Below the pieces are notes generated by a model. It was not told the origin of the DNA and searched no databases. It saw only the letters and a list, made by a program, of their open reading frames with translations. A program made the translations under genes and the position numbers. From JBBQKP01 sp038326995 (lineage in GTDB: Bacteria; Planctomycetota; Phycisphaerae; Tepidisphaerales; Tepidisphaeraceae), in assembly GCA_038326995.1 (NCBI GenBank), contig JBBQKP010000128.1, positions 1 to 9,632 on the forward strand: 9,632 nt of DNA. Direction: 5' to 3'. This document shows, piece by piece, positions 1-6,613 of the stretch; the stretch's first letter is position 1, and every line of letters starts with the position of its first letter.

Positions 1-944
1 GATGAATCGTGCTCCACGCTCGCGACGGGGACAGTTCGTGCGGTGCGGCTCGCCCAGGCCTTGGGAAACACGCGGGCGGCGAATAACGCGGCAACCGATA
101 CAGTCGACTCGCGCTGTTTTGGCGGCGACTCGGTCGACGTCTCAAGAACGGTATCGAGGGCTTGATCAGAGATGGCGTGAATTGGTTCCGCTTCGGCGAA
201 CGCCGAGTGACTCTGACCAAGCTCGTGTGAGTCATCGATCGCTTTGATCATCACGCGTTCTACGAGATAAGGACTGGCGTTTGGAAGGAGGTCGGGCGAT
301 ACGTCCGCATCGATGAGTGTGTTGGCAGCTTGGTCAAGATTAGCGGCGATGAGCGGCTGTTCGAACGGCGCGGCTACGGTGGTCGAGCTCGTCGAACTCG
401 CCGTGACGGCCGGGCGTCGAAGGCGAGTCTCGACGCGTTCGAGCGCGAGTTGGAGGATCGTGCCGAGCCGGGTCGAGAGCGAGGGGCCGGCTCGCTCTTT
501 GATAGAGTTTGACACAGCTTTGGCTGATTTGACGGGCGTCATACGAAGCGACGTTGACGTGCGCGACGAAGCGGCCGAACTCGATGCCGGTAAACTTGAT
601 GCCGGTGAATTTGATGCCGGTGAATTTGATGTGGCGTAAGTCGAATATTCGTCGATGGACGAGGAATCAATCGGCGAATCGGTATCAGCTGTTGCAGTAC
701 TGCTTGGAGCAATGTCGCGCGATGAGGCCGATCGTCCGCCTAGCTCTTCGCGCAAGCGGGCGAGTTCGTCAGCGGCCGACACGGGCTCGATGGGCTTTTG
801 CTTTCGCGGGATGAGGCCCTTGTACCAGGGCTCGGGATTGGGAAGCGGGCCCGCGGACCGCGTCCGGTTTGGATGCAGGCCAATGGCGTGACCGGCGTTG
901 ATCACCTCAAACAGCGCCATCGATTTCTTTTTTCGCCTGGCCAT
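1..944 (-). CDS. Unidentified low-complexity protein, 5' part (runs off left edge)
   Basis: An uninterrupted reading frame of 314 codons runs on the minus strand from an ATG at 944-942 to the left edge; no stop occurs in this frame. The start is supported by a GAGGT ribosome-binding-like sequence at 954-950, five bases upstream. The protein begins MARRKKKSMALFEVINAG, a basic start followed by a short hydrophobic motif. I have a vague memory of similar KKSxALFEVI starts in planctomycete proteins, but I cannot name the family. Residues about 55-70 look helical and charged (AADELARLREEL). The rest is rich in Ser, Ala and Thr with three ASNSP-like pentapeptide repeats at about 106-121, and no transmembrane segment is visible in this part. 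It is transcribed divergently from the S55 peptidase gene. Confidence is good that this is a real gene; its function is unknown, and the C-terminus is missing from the window. Confidence 0.75.
   Translation of the reverse strand, partial: MARRKKKSMALFEVINAGHAIGLHPNRTRSAGPLPNPEPWYKGLIPRKQKPIEPVSAADELARLREELGGRSASSRDIAPSSTATADTDSPIDSSSIDEYSTYATSNSPASNSPASSLPASSSAASSRTSTSLRMTPVKSAKAVSNSIKERAGPSLSTRLGTILQLALERVETRLRRPAVTASSTSSTTVAAPFEQPLIAANLDQAANTLIDADVSPDLLPNASPYLVERVMIKAIDDSHELGQSHSAFAEAEPIHAISDQALDTVLETSTESPPKQRESTVSVAALFAARVFPKAWASRTARTVPVASVEHDS
583..627. repeat. 15-bp tandem repeat, three copies, inside the left-edge gene
   Basis: The unit GATGCCGGTGAATTT occurs at 598-612 and 613-627, and a close variant (GATGCCGGTAAACTT) at 583-597; a partial fourth GAT follows at 628. 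The unit is five codons long, so on the minus strand it encodes tandem Ala-Ser-Asn-Ser-Pro (last copy Ala-Ser-Ser-Leu-Pro). It keeps the frame and lies in a Ser/Ala-rich linker. Confidence 0.9.
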
Positions 945-1261
945 CCTTGACCTCGGTTCCAAAAAAGGGTTGTCAAAGGCTCCAGCCCGCCACGGGGCTG
1001 CGTCGCAACTTTGCTTCTCTGGACACCCTAACCGACGCGACGCGATCGTCAAGATTTACCCATCCTTCCACACGATTTTGCTCGTCATCTTGCCGATTTT
1101 TTTTCTCTCCATGCGAAATCGTTCCCGAGATTATGCGGAAAAAATTTTCCAATCGATTGATACAAAAGCGAGTTATGTGTCCTGCGGGACGGGCCAGAAA
1201 TCATCCGTCGAACGTCGAACCCAAATCTGGAATTACGCTGCCATGAGTCGCCCAACGTGCA

Positions 1262-1279
1262 CGCAGGCGTGCGCCTGCG
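1262..1279. promoter_or_regulatory. GC-rich 8-bp inverted repeat upstream of the S55 gene
   Basis: CGCAGGCG (1262-1269) and CGCCTGCG (1272-1279) are exact reverse complements separated by TG. Overlapping it, GCACGC (1259-1264) and GCGTGC (1267-1272) form a second, shifted dyad. It lies 107 bases before the S55 start codon. It could be an operator or a structured leader element; no T-run follows, so a classical terminator is unlikely. Confidence 0.5.
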
Positions 1280-1366
1280 GCGAAACGGTCTCGTGCTCTC
1301 ATCTGCTAAAGTTTCACGCAAAAAACAAGGGGAAACTATTGGATTCTGCGCCCCATCGTCGTACAA

Positions 1367-1376
1367 CACGTACGTG
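1367..1376. promoter_or_regulatory. Perfect 10-bp palindrome CACGTACGTG before the S55 start
   Basis: CACGTACGTG reads the same on both strands and ends nine bases before the chosen ATG at 1386. It could be a repressor site or just chance. It also contains an in-frame GTG (1374-1376) that could serve as a start four codons upstream of the ATG. Confidence 0.35.
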
Positions 1377-1385
1377 CGAGATTCC

Positions 1386-3470
1386 ATGCCACCACCACGT
1401 TTGCTCCGATCCGTCAATCTGCTCGGCCTGTGCACAGCAGGGTTCCTGCTCCACGCGGGTGTCGCTTCTGCGCAAATGAACTTAAAACCAACGATTTTAA
1501 AACCGGAATCTAATCAGCCGACAACTGCGCCAACACGCGTCACGCGATTTGATCCCGCAAGGCACATGGGTATCGCCGAAGTCAGACCCGGCATGAAGGG
1601 ATACGGACTCACGGTCTATGCAGGCTCGGAAGTGAAAAAGTTCAACGTCGAAGTGATCGCGATCATTCGCAACAGCTTCGGCCCGGGCCAAGACGTCATC
1701 CTCATCAACTGCATCGACGATTACATCGCCCACACAGGGCCCGTCGAGGGAATGAGCGGCTCGCCGATTTTTCTGACCGATGCTGCGGGTAAGGACCGCA
1801 TGATCGGCGCGTTCGCTTACGGCTGGGATCAGCAGAAAGACCCCGTCGCGGGCGTGCAGCCGATCGAGAACATGCTGGGCCTGGAACCCGTCGCGGAGGT
1901 TGCAGGATTCGACACCGGAGGCGGCACGGATGCGGCAGGCGACGCCGTGGTTCAAGCGACATGGTCTTTGGCAGATGCCAACGTGCTGGAAAGTCTTTCG
2001 CGAAACCGGGGCGTATCGCTTCGCGATTTTTTCAGCGGCGCGGGTTCGATCCGCGCGGCCGGGAATTATAAATCAACAACCGACACAGACCGCCACGGCC
2101 TGAAGCGATTGTCGATCCCGCTCGCACTGTCCATGCGAGTGAATGAATTCGGCGAACTGGCTGACTCGTTTCGTGATGCGGGGCTGATGCCGATGTCAGG
2201 GGGAAATCGATCTGGTGGAACTCTATCTGGCGGCATGATGTCCGGCGGAATTTTGTCGGGCGGGAAGTTGATCGAAGCACCCGATCATTTTGAGCCCGGC
2301 GGGACGCTGATCGCGCCGATGATCACCGGCGATCTCGACGCCGCCGCCGTCGGCACCGTCACTGAAGTCATCCCCGCCAAAAACGGCCAGCCCACACGTG
2401 TTTACGGCTTCGGCCACCCGTTCAACGGCGACGGCCCGGTACGATTGCCCATGGCCACGGGCACGATCGCGACGATCATCGCCACCAACAGCTCCAGCTT
2501 CAAACTCGGCTCGACGGGAAAAGTCATCGGCACGCTCGATATGGATTCGACCTTCGGCATCGCGGGCGATGTCGGTCCTATCGCGCCGATGGTGCCGCTT
2601 AAGGTCAACTTCACCAACAAAATCGACGGCTCGGCACGCACGTTCAACTATCAACTCGCACCCCACCCCCAGCTCTTGCCCCGTCTGGCGGCGATGGCGG
2701 TGATGAGTTCTGCCATGCAGCGGAACAATCTCCCGCCGCTGCACACGCTCGACTACAAAGTCTCCATGCAGTTCGGCCTGAGCCTGGAATCAAAAGAAGC
2801 GCCGCGCGTCATCGAGTTCAGCAATACGCAATCGAGCCTGGAGGGCGAAGGGCTCTTGAGGCAGGTGGCCGGGCCGATCCTGGCGATGAGCGAGAACCCG
2901 TTCGGTCGGCGTGTGCCGCGGTCGATCGTGATCGACGCGACGCTGAGTTCGGGCATCCGCGTGGCCGAGCTGCGCGGCGTGTCGAGCGATCGAACAACTT
3001 ACCGCCCGGGCGAGGACGTCGCGCTTCGCCTGAATATTCGCAAGTTTCGATCATCAGACGCGACCATCCCCGCGATCTTCGCATTGCCGGCCGATCTCGC
3101 CGATGGGAAATACACGCTCTTCGTCAGCGACGCACAAACCCACACGCAAACAGAATTTTCCACAAGCCCGCAGAAGTTTGACGCGACGAGTCCCGACGAA
3201 GTCGCTGCGATCATCACCGAGTTTTCAGGCAAGCGCAACGACGCCGTCTACATTCGACTCACCCCAGAAACGCCCCGCGCTGACATAGCGATCGGCAGGA
3301 CGAGTCTGCCGGGCCTGCCCGCATCCATTCGCTCGCGTTTGTCGAGTCTGAAGAATCCGGACCTCAAGCCCACCATGCAAAGTTTTTCGAGCGTGATCGC
3401 CACGGATATGATCGTCTCGGGGCAGAGTGAGATTGTGATCGTGGTTGATCGCAAGGCGAAAAGGCCGTAG
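1386..3470 (+). CDS. Exported S55 (SpoIVB-like) peptidase-family protein
   Basis: A 694-residue protein. The frame is open from a GTG at 1257, but the ATG at 1386 is preferred because it puts a signal peptide at the N-terminus: basic start, hydrophobic core at about 9-22, and likely cleavage after ASA (about residue 29). It probably acts outside the cytoplasm. Residues 69-165 match the S55 family: GMKGYGLTVYAG, then GMSGSPIF at 122-129 with S124 as likely nucleophile by analogy to GxSG serine proteases, then MIGAFAYGW and PIENML. A second block at about 305-405 holds GTVTEV, GFGHPF (H344 as candidate catalytic His) and SFKLGSTGKVIG. Between them lies an insert with an SGG-rich repeat at 271-295. 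The C-terminal third (about 510-690) is beta-rich and unassigned. In SpoIVB the His block comes before the Ser block; here the order is reversed. SpoIVB cleaves partner proteins in sporulation signalling; the substrate here is unknown. Confidence 0.85.
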   Translation: MPPPRLLRSVNLLGLCTAGFLLHAGVASAQMNLKPTILKPESNQPTTAPTRVTRFDPARHMGIAEVRPGMKGYGLTVYAGSEVKKFNVEVIAIIRNSFGPGQDVILINCIDDYIAHTGPVEGMSGSPIFLTDAAGKDRMIGAFAYGWDQQKDPVAGVQPIENMLGLEPVAEVAGFDTGGGTDAAGDAVVQATWSLADANVLESLSRNRGVSLRDFFSGAGSIRAAGNYKSTTDTDRHGLKRLSIPLALSMRVNEFGELADSFRDAGLMPMSGGNRSGGTLSGGMMSGGILSGGKLIEAPDHFEPGGTLIAPMITGDLDAAAVGTVTEVIPAKNGQPTRVYGFGHPFNGDGPVRLPMATGTIATIIATNSSSFKLGSTGKVIGTLDMDSTFGIAGDVGPIAPMVPLKVNFTNKIDGSARTFNYQLAPHPQLLPRLAAMAVMSSAMQRNNLPPLHTLDYKVSMQFGLSLESKEAPRVIEFSNTQSSLEGEGLLRQVAGPILAMSENPFGRRVPRSIVIDATLSSGIRVAELRGVSSDRTTYRPGEDVALRLNIRKFRSSDATIPAIFALPADLADGKYTLFVSDAQTHTQTEFSTSPQKFDATSPDEVAAIITEFSGKRNDAVYIRLTPETPRADIAIGRTSLPGLPASIRSRLSSLKNPDLKPTMQSFSSVIATDMIVSGQSEIVIVVDRKAKRP
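2196..2270 (+). repeat. Five-copy SGGxx repeat (15-bp units) in the S55 protein
   Basis: Residues 271-295 read SGGNR, SGGTL, SGGMM, SGGIL, SGGKL: five consecutive pentapeptides beginning Ser-Gly-Gly. The codons differ between copies (TCA GGG GGA, TCT GGT GGA, TCT GGC GGC, TCC GGC GGA, TCG GGC GGG). The repeat is therefore conserved at protein level rather than being a fresh DNA expansion. It lies between the Ser-bearing and His-bearing blocks and is likely a flexible linker. Confidence 0.9.
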
Positions 3471-3495
3471 CGAAACAACTGATATCGTTAGTCGA

Positions 3496-3531
3496 CGCTT
3501 GTCTCGAAGCTTGTCTCGACGCTTGTATGGA
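3496..3531. repeat. 12-bp tandem repeat, three imperfect copies, between the S55 and propeller genes
   Basis: CGCTTGTCTCGA (3496-3507), AGCTTGTCTCGA (3508-3519) and CGCTTGTATGGA (3520-3531) follow one another, with part of a preceding copy (AGTCGA) at 3490-3495. A run of seven T follows at 3534-3540. Its position in the 94-base gap, just ahead of the propeller gene's ribosome-binding site, makes it a possible regulatory or RNA-processing element. No convincing terminator hairpin is formed. Confidence 0.75.
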
Positions 3532-3564
3532 TGTTTTTTTAGAATCGAATCAACAGGAACAGCA

Positions 3565-6195
3565 ATGAATCCGAGCCGAAATCGAATGACACGCACAACC
3601 AATCCGAAGCGCTTTTACTTCACCCGGGCGGCATTAATCTCGGCCGTCGTGTCGGGCGTCGTGTCGGGCATGGTTGACGTCGCATTTGCGGTCAAGCCGC
3701 AGCAGTTCAAGCACACCACGAGCGAGGACTTCGCATTGGGAGAGGCGAAGCAGGTGCTGATTACCAATTTTGGCGAGGTTCGCCTGGGCAGGTCGTTGAC
3801 GCCGCTATTGACGAATGAAACGCTCGCCGCCGCGGGAAGTGTCGACGCGATCATCGTAAGAGCCAACGGGCAGATCGTTTTTGCAACGAGCTTTGGCGGG
3901 AAGATCGTGGTGCATGACAAAGACAAAAACAAGGACAAGGACAAGAGTACGGTCGTCGCAGACCTTGGCGAGACGGCCGCGGTCATGGCGATGTGCGCAG
4001 CGCCCGAAAATTCTGTGGTCATCGGCAGTGGCGGTGAGGAGGCGAAGCTGCACGTCCTCTCGGCAGACAATAAAATCGCCGAGCTCCTCACCCTTCCAAA
4101 CACCCAATACATCTACGGCATCGTTCGCGTCGGCGAACTTTTTTATGTCGCAACGGGTCCGCAGGCCAACCTTTACGAAGTCGATCTGAAGCTCAAAACC
4201 TCACGTCTGGTCCGTACGTTCCCGGGCGTTCACAATCTGCTCGCGCTGGCGACGGACGGCAAGAACCTTTTCGTCGGCACGGATACGCTGGGCCTGATTT
4301 ACCGGATCGACCCCGCGACGGGCAAAGGCACTGTGCTTTACGACGCGGACGAGACTGAAATTGGCGCGATCGTCGTCGATCCTGCGGGGAATGTTTTTGT
4401 CGGCACGAGCCAGCTCGTCGAGCCCACAGAACCGCAGGCCGCGGTGCCCGCAGTGCAGGCTCCAACAACGGGCGAAGCAACCACGACAACTTCGACGGGC
4501 CGACCGGAATCTCCATCCACCGCCGCGGCTGGCAATGAAGGCGCAGCGACGGCGCCCGTCGCCGCCGACGTTTTGAACCTCCCGGCGAATCCGCCCGCGA
4601 CCGCGCCTAATGCTGTTTCACACGCGATACCAGGCGCGGCTGAAGTCGAGCCCAATCCAACGCCCATTCCCGGACCCAATCCGACACCGAATCCGGCGCC
4701 AGAGCCCGCGCCACTCCCCAAACCAGAACCCGCACCCGAGCCGTCACCGGAACCCGGTGAAATACCGGGAGAACAGCCCGGCGAAGCGCCGAATCCGGAT
4801 GCCGGGGCGGACAAGCCCACGAACCACGGAGCCGGGCACGCCGCCGTCACCCCCGCGGTGCCCCAGCAGGGCGAAGCTGCTGCAAACGGCAACGCGATTT
4901 ACCGCATCTCGCCCGAAGGATTCGTCAGCGAAATCTGGCGCGAGCCGACGATGGTCATTGACCTCCTGATCGAGCCGCCGACCAATGAGAACAAGGAAGG
5001 GAAAATCGACGGCAAAATCACCGAGTCCGCTCTCATCGCCGCAACAGGCCCGGGCGGAAAGATCGTCCGAATCCTATCGCGATCTGAAGAAACCAGCACC
5101 ATCGCCGACCCCGATGTAGAGTACGTGACTGCAATCGCCAGAGACGCCGCGGGCGTGATCTATGTCGGAACGGGAACGTCTGCTGGCCTCTACACCCTTC
5201 AAAACACCGTCGTCGAAACCGGCACGTTTGTCGGCCCGGTGCTCGACGCGGGACAGATCAGCACCATCGGCCGATTCGGCGTCGAGGGTGCCCTGCCGCC
5301 CGGCTCGTCCATCAAACTCAGCGCCCGCGTCGGCAACGTCAAAGACGTCGACTCCGACGCGTGGTCAGACTGGACGCCCGACGTAGACGCCAGGCGGTCG
5401 CTCGACCTGAAACTCCCTGCCGCGCGATTCGTTCAGTATCGATTGACGCTCACTTCCGCCAAGGACGTTTCGCCCGTCGTCGACCAGATCACCATCGCGT
5501 ATCAGGCCCCGAATCTTCCGCCGCGAATCAGTTCCGTGCAGGCCGTTCCCGCAACGGGCGAAGCGGGCAAGCCGACGGACGTGGTGAACGTGACGTGGGA
5601 GGCGGTCGATCCGAATGACGATGAAGTGCGGGCATCCGTGCTCGCTCGCCTATTGCCATCCGGGCCGTGGCTGCCGGTCATAACTGATTTCAAGGAAACG
5701 ACCTACGCATGGGATACGCGTTCTGTGACTGAAGGCCGATATGAAGTGAAGGTGGAACTGAGCGACGACCTGGCGAACGCCATCGGCACGGGTCGCCGCA
5801 GCACGAGAGTGAGCGATCCAGTCGTGATCGACCGCACGGGTCCGGTGATCGGCGACATCAAGCAGACAAAACCAGCGGCAGAACAGCCGGTGGCAGACAA
5901 AGTTGGCGTGGAAAAAGCCGGTGATTACGTCGTCAAACTACGCGTCGCCGACCTCCTGGGCACGGTCCAGTCGCTCGAATGGTCAATAAACGGCAGCGCG
6001 GACTGGCAAACCGCTCTTCCGGATGATACACTCGCCGATTCGCCCGACGAGACGTACACGCTTCGTCTGGCCGGAGCGTCGATCAACGCCAATGGTGGAA
6101 GTGAGATCGGCGTCGTTCGCGTCCTTTCCATTCGGGCGAAGGACGATCAGGGTCGCGAAGGCTTTGCACAGGTCGTGCTGCAGCCGGGTAAGTGA
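3565..6195 (+). CDS. Exported beta-propeller protein with Pro-rich linker and Ig/FnIII-like C-terminus
   Basis: An 876-residue protein. The frame is open from a TTG at 3445, but the ATG at 3565 has AGGAA five bases upstream and places a signal peptide (basic start, hydrophobic 22-35, cleavage near VAFA, residues 39-42) correctly. Residues about 60-282 contain repeated blade-like motifs (NGQIVFATSFGGKIVVHD, YGIVRVGELFYVATG, NLFVGTDTLGLIYRIDP, GNVFVGT) typical of WD40/YVTN-type propellers. A low-complexity linker (about 284-440), Pro/Glu/Ala-rich with PNPTP and PEPAP repeats, splits the propeller. Blade motifs resume at 441-545 (NAIYRISPEG, VIYVGTGTSAGLY). Then come a beta-sandwich-like segment at about 550-648 (RFVQYRLTLTS) and one or two Ig/fibronectin-like segments to the end (VTWEAVDPNDDEV, YAWDTRSVTEGRYEVKVELSDD, VIDRTGPVIGDI). 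A Lys/Asp run lies at 118-127. No catalytic residues are seen. A binding or scaffold role in the envelope is an inference; adjacency to the S55 gene suggests a shared pathway. Confidence 0.85.
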   Translation: MNPSRNRMTRTTNPKRFYFTRAALISAVVSGVVSGMVDVAFAVKPQQFKHTTSEDFALGEAKQVLITNFGEVRLGRSLTPLLTNETLAAAGSVDAIIVRANGQIVFATSFGGKIVVHDKDKNKDKDKSTVVADLGETAAVMAMCAAPENSVVIGSGGEEAKLHVLSADNKIAELLTLPNTQYIYGIVRVGELFYVATGPQANLYEVDLKLKTSRLVRTFPGVHNLLALATDGKNLFVGTDTLGLIYRIDPATGKGTVLYDADETEIGAIVVDPAGNVFVGTSQLVEPTEPQAAVPAVQAPTTGEATTTTSTGRPESPSTAAAGNEGAATAPVAADVLNLPANPPATAPNAVSHAIPGAAEVEPNPTPIPGPNPTPNPAPEPAPLPKPEPAPEPSPEPGEIPGEQPGEAPNPDAGADKPTNHGAGHAAVTPAVPQQGEAAANGNAIYRISPEGFVSEIWREPTMVIDLLIEPPTNENKEGKIDGKITESALIAATGPGGKIVRILSRSEETSTIADPDVEYVTAIARDAAGVIYVGTGTSAGLYTLQNTVVETGTFVGPVLDAGQISTIGRFGVEGALPPGSSIKLSARVGNVKDVDSDAWSDWTPDVDARRSLDLKLPAARFVQYRLTLTSAKDVSPVVDQITIAYQAPNLPPRISSVQAVPATGEAGKPTDVVNVTWEAVDPNDDEVRASVLARLLPSGPWLPVITDFKETTYAWDTRSVTEGRYEVKVELSDDLANAIGTGRRSTRVSDPVVIDRTGPVIGDIKQTKPAAEQPVADKVGVEKAGDYVVKLRVADLLGTVQSLEWSINGSADWQTALPDDTLADSPDETYTLRLAGASINANGGSEIGVVRVLSIRAKDDQGREGFAQVVLQPGK
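4645..4758 (+). repeat. Pro-rich (PNPTP/PEPAP) low-complexity tract
   Basis: Residues 361-398 of the propeller protein are built from Pro alternating with Asn, Thr, Ala, Glu and Ser (for example EPNPTPIPGPNPTPNPAPEP), the core of a longer linker covering about 4414-4884. Such tracts form stiff extended spacers. The long glycine-rich open frame on the opposite strand here is a shadow of this tract. Confidence 0.8.
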
Positions 6196-6272
6196 CCGCA
6201 AGCGACGAAAATGGCAGTTGGTTAGTGAACGAGTAAAACAGCACACCTCAGCAGCAAAACGCAGGAATTTCA

Positions 6273-6407
6273 ATGCATCACGAACGTCGAATCAGCAAAG
6301 TCAAACGGGCACGCAAGTGTGGTTTCCTTGGCCGCATGGCCACCCGCTCGGGCCGCAAGATCATCAACTCCAAGCGCCGTCTGGGTCGTAAGTGCAACGT
6401 GGTCTGA
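6273..6407 (+). CDS. rpmH: Large ribosomal subunit protein bL34
   Basis: A 44-residue, very basic protein: start MHHERRISKVKRARK, then CGFLGRMATRSGRKIINSKR and RLGRKCNVV. The GFxxRMATxxGRxxxxxxRxxGR pattern is the bL34 signature (compare E. coli [24 protein letters not shown], from memory), and the length fits the family (44-47 residues usual). The start is supported by AGGA at 6263-6266, six bases before the ATG. bL34 is a component of the 50S subunit that packs against 23S rRNA. Unusual points: the usual KRTFQPS-like start is replaced by HHERRIS, and there are two Cys (16 and 41). It is 77 bases after the propeller gene and is not followed by rnpA, its usual neighbour. An open frame in another register covers much of it and is a shadow. 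Confidence 0.92.
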   Translation: MHHERRISKVKRARKCGFLGRMATRSGRKIINSKRRLGRKCNVV

Positions 6408-6611
6408 GGAGGCTTCAGATTCATCTGAAGACCCCGGTTGCGATCTCTATTATTGATTTGCCCGATATTTAATCTGTCGGTATGACCAAGACCTTATTGG
6501 CTAAGCTTTTGCCTTATAAATACCTTTCTGATCCGCCCGTCAGATTCGACTGAAATACAGGATTGATTTCTCGCTAAAATGTATTGACTCTCAGTACATA
6601 ATCTGCGCATA
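6408..6611. promoter_or_regulatory. AT-rich intergenic region between rpmH and the sigma-like gene
   Basis: This 204-base gap is clearly richer in A/T than the genes. It holds a hairpin just after rpmH (6413-6430); an imperfect inverted repeat of 10-bp arms (AATCTGTCGG at 6471-6480, CCGTCAGATT at 6537-6546, one central mismatch) enclosing 56 bases; a 23-codon open frame at 6482-6553 with no clear ribosome-binding site; a candidate -10 box TAAAAT at 6575-6580; a dyad ATGTA-N11-TACAT (6579-6599); and the candidate promoter at 6584-6613. There is no room for rnpA. Confidence 0.55.
6413..6430 (+). terminator. Hairpin directly after rpmH, possible weak terminator
   Basis: CTTCAGAT (6413-6420) and ATCTGAAG (6423-6430) are exact reverse complements; realistically a 7-bp stem with a TTCA loop, beginning five bases after the rpmH stop. 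The stem is only moderately GC-rich and is followed by ACCCCGG rather than a T-run, so an intrinsic terminator is uncertain. It could instead be an RNA-processing or stability element. Confidence 0.35.
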
Positions 6612-6613
6612 AT
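6584..6613 (+). promoter_or_regulatory. Candidate sigma-70-type promoter for the sigma-like gene
   Basis: TTGACT (6584-6589) and CATAAT (6608-6613) each match the -35 and -10 consensus at five of six bases, with 18-bp spacing. The -10 box overlaps the first possible ATG (6612-6614). Transcription would therefore start near 6620-6621, where an in-frame GTG lies (6621-6623), giving a leaderless message. The match could be chance in AT-rich DNA; a second CATAAT lies at 6597-6602. Confidence 0.4.

Larger units (their letters stand above)
945..1385. promoter_or_regulatory. Divergent intergenic region between the left-edge gene and the S55 gene
   Basis: This 441-base gap should hold promoters for both divergent genes, but I see no pair of -35/-10 boxes good enough to name. 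Contents: a short GC hairpin (983-988 with 995-1000); an A/T-rich stretch with eight T in a row at 1097-1104; a near-palindrome GGAAAA-AA-TTTTCC at 1137-1150 followed directly by AATCGATT at 1151-1158; a direct repeat CGTCGAACGTCGAAC at 1206-1220; a GC-rich dyad at 1262-1279; an inverted pair AGTTTC/GAAACT (1310-1315, 1332-1337); and a palindrome at 1367-1376. Open frames crossing it have no ribosome-binding or family support and are not called. Confidence 0.5.

Noticed and set aside
313..639. Plus-strand open frames opposite the left-edge gene
   Set aside because: The minus frame is open for 314 codons with a ribosome-binding site; the plus frames are short and mutually overlapping.
971..976. 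Perfect TTGACA -35 box on the minus strand upstream of the left-edge gene
   Set aside because: A -10 box at normal spacing would fall on the ribosome-binding site and no TATAAT-like sequence is there.
1257..1385. N-terminal extension of the S55 protein from a GTG at 1257
   Set aside because: It would bury the signal peptide 43 residues inside the protein and run through a GC-rich dyad and a palindrome that look like control sequences.
898..1479. Plus-strand 193-codon open frame across the divergent intergenic region
   Set aside because: It overlaps the start of the left-edge gene and the signal-peptide region of the S55 gene, has no ribosome-binding site, and its composition resembles no protein family.
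2223..2744. Minus-strand 173-codon open frame inside the S55 gene
   Set aside because: It is opposite a well-supported gene, Arg/His-rich as expected for antisense of GC-rich coding DNA, with no start signal.
3534..3540. Seven-T run as an intrinsic terminator after the S55 gene
   Set aside because: No stable GC-rich hairpin directly precedes it; only the 12-bp direct repeats do.
3445..3564. N-terminal extension of the propeller protein from a TTG at 3445
   Set aside because: It overlaps the end of the S55 gene and translates the 12-bp tandem repeat, while the ATG at 3565 has AGGAA at good spacing and a signal peptide directly after it.
4338..4892. Minus-strand 184-codon Gly/Ser-rich open frame
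   Set aside because: It is the complement of the Pro-rich linker of the propeller gene; its Gly/Ser composition simply mirrors Pro codons.
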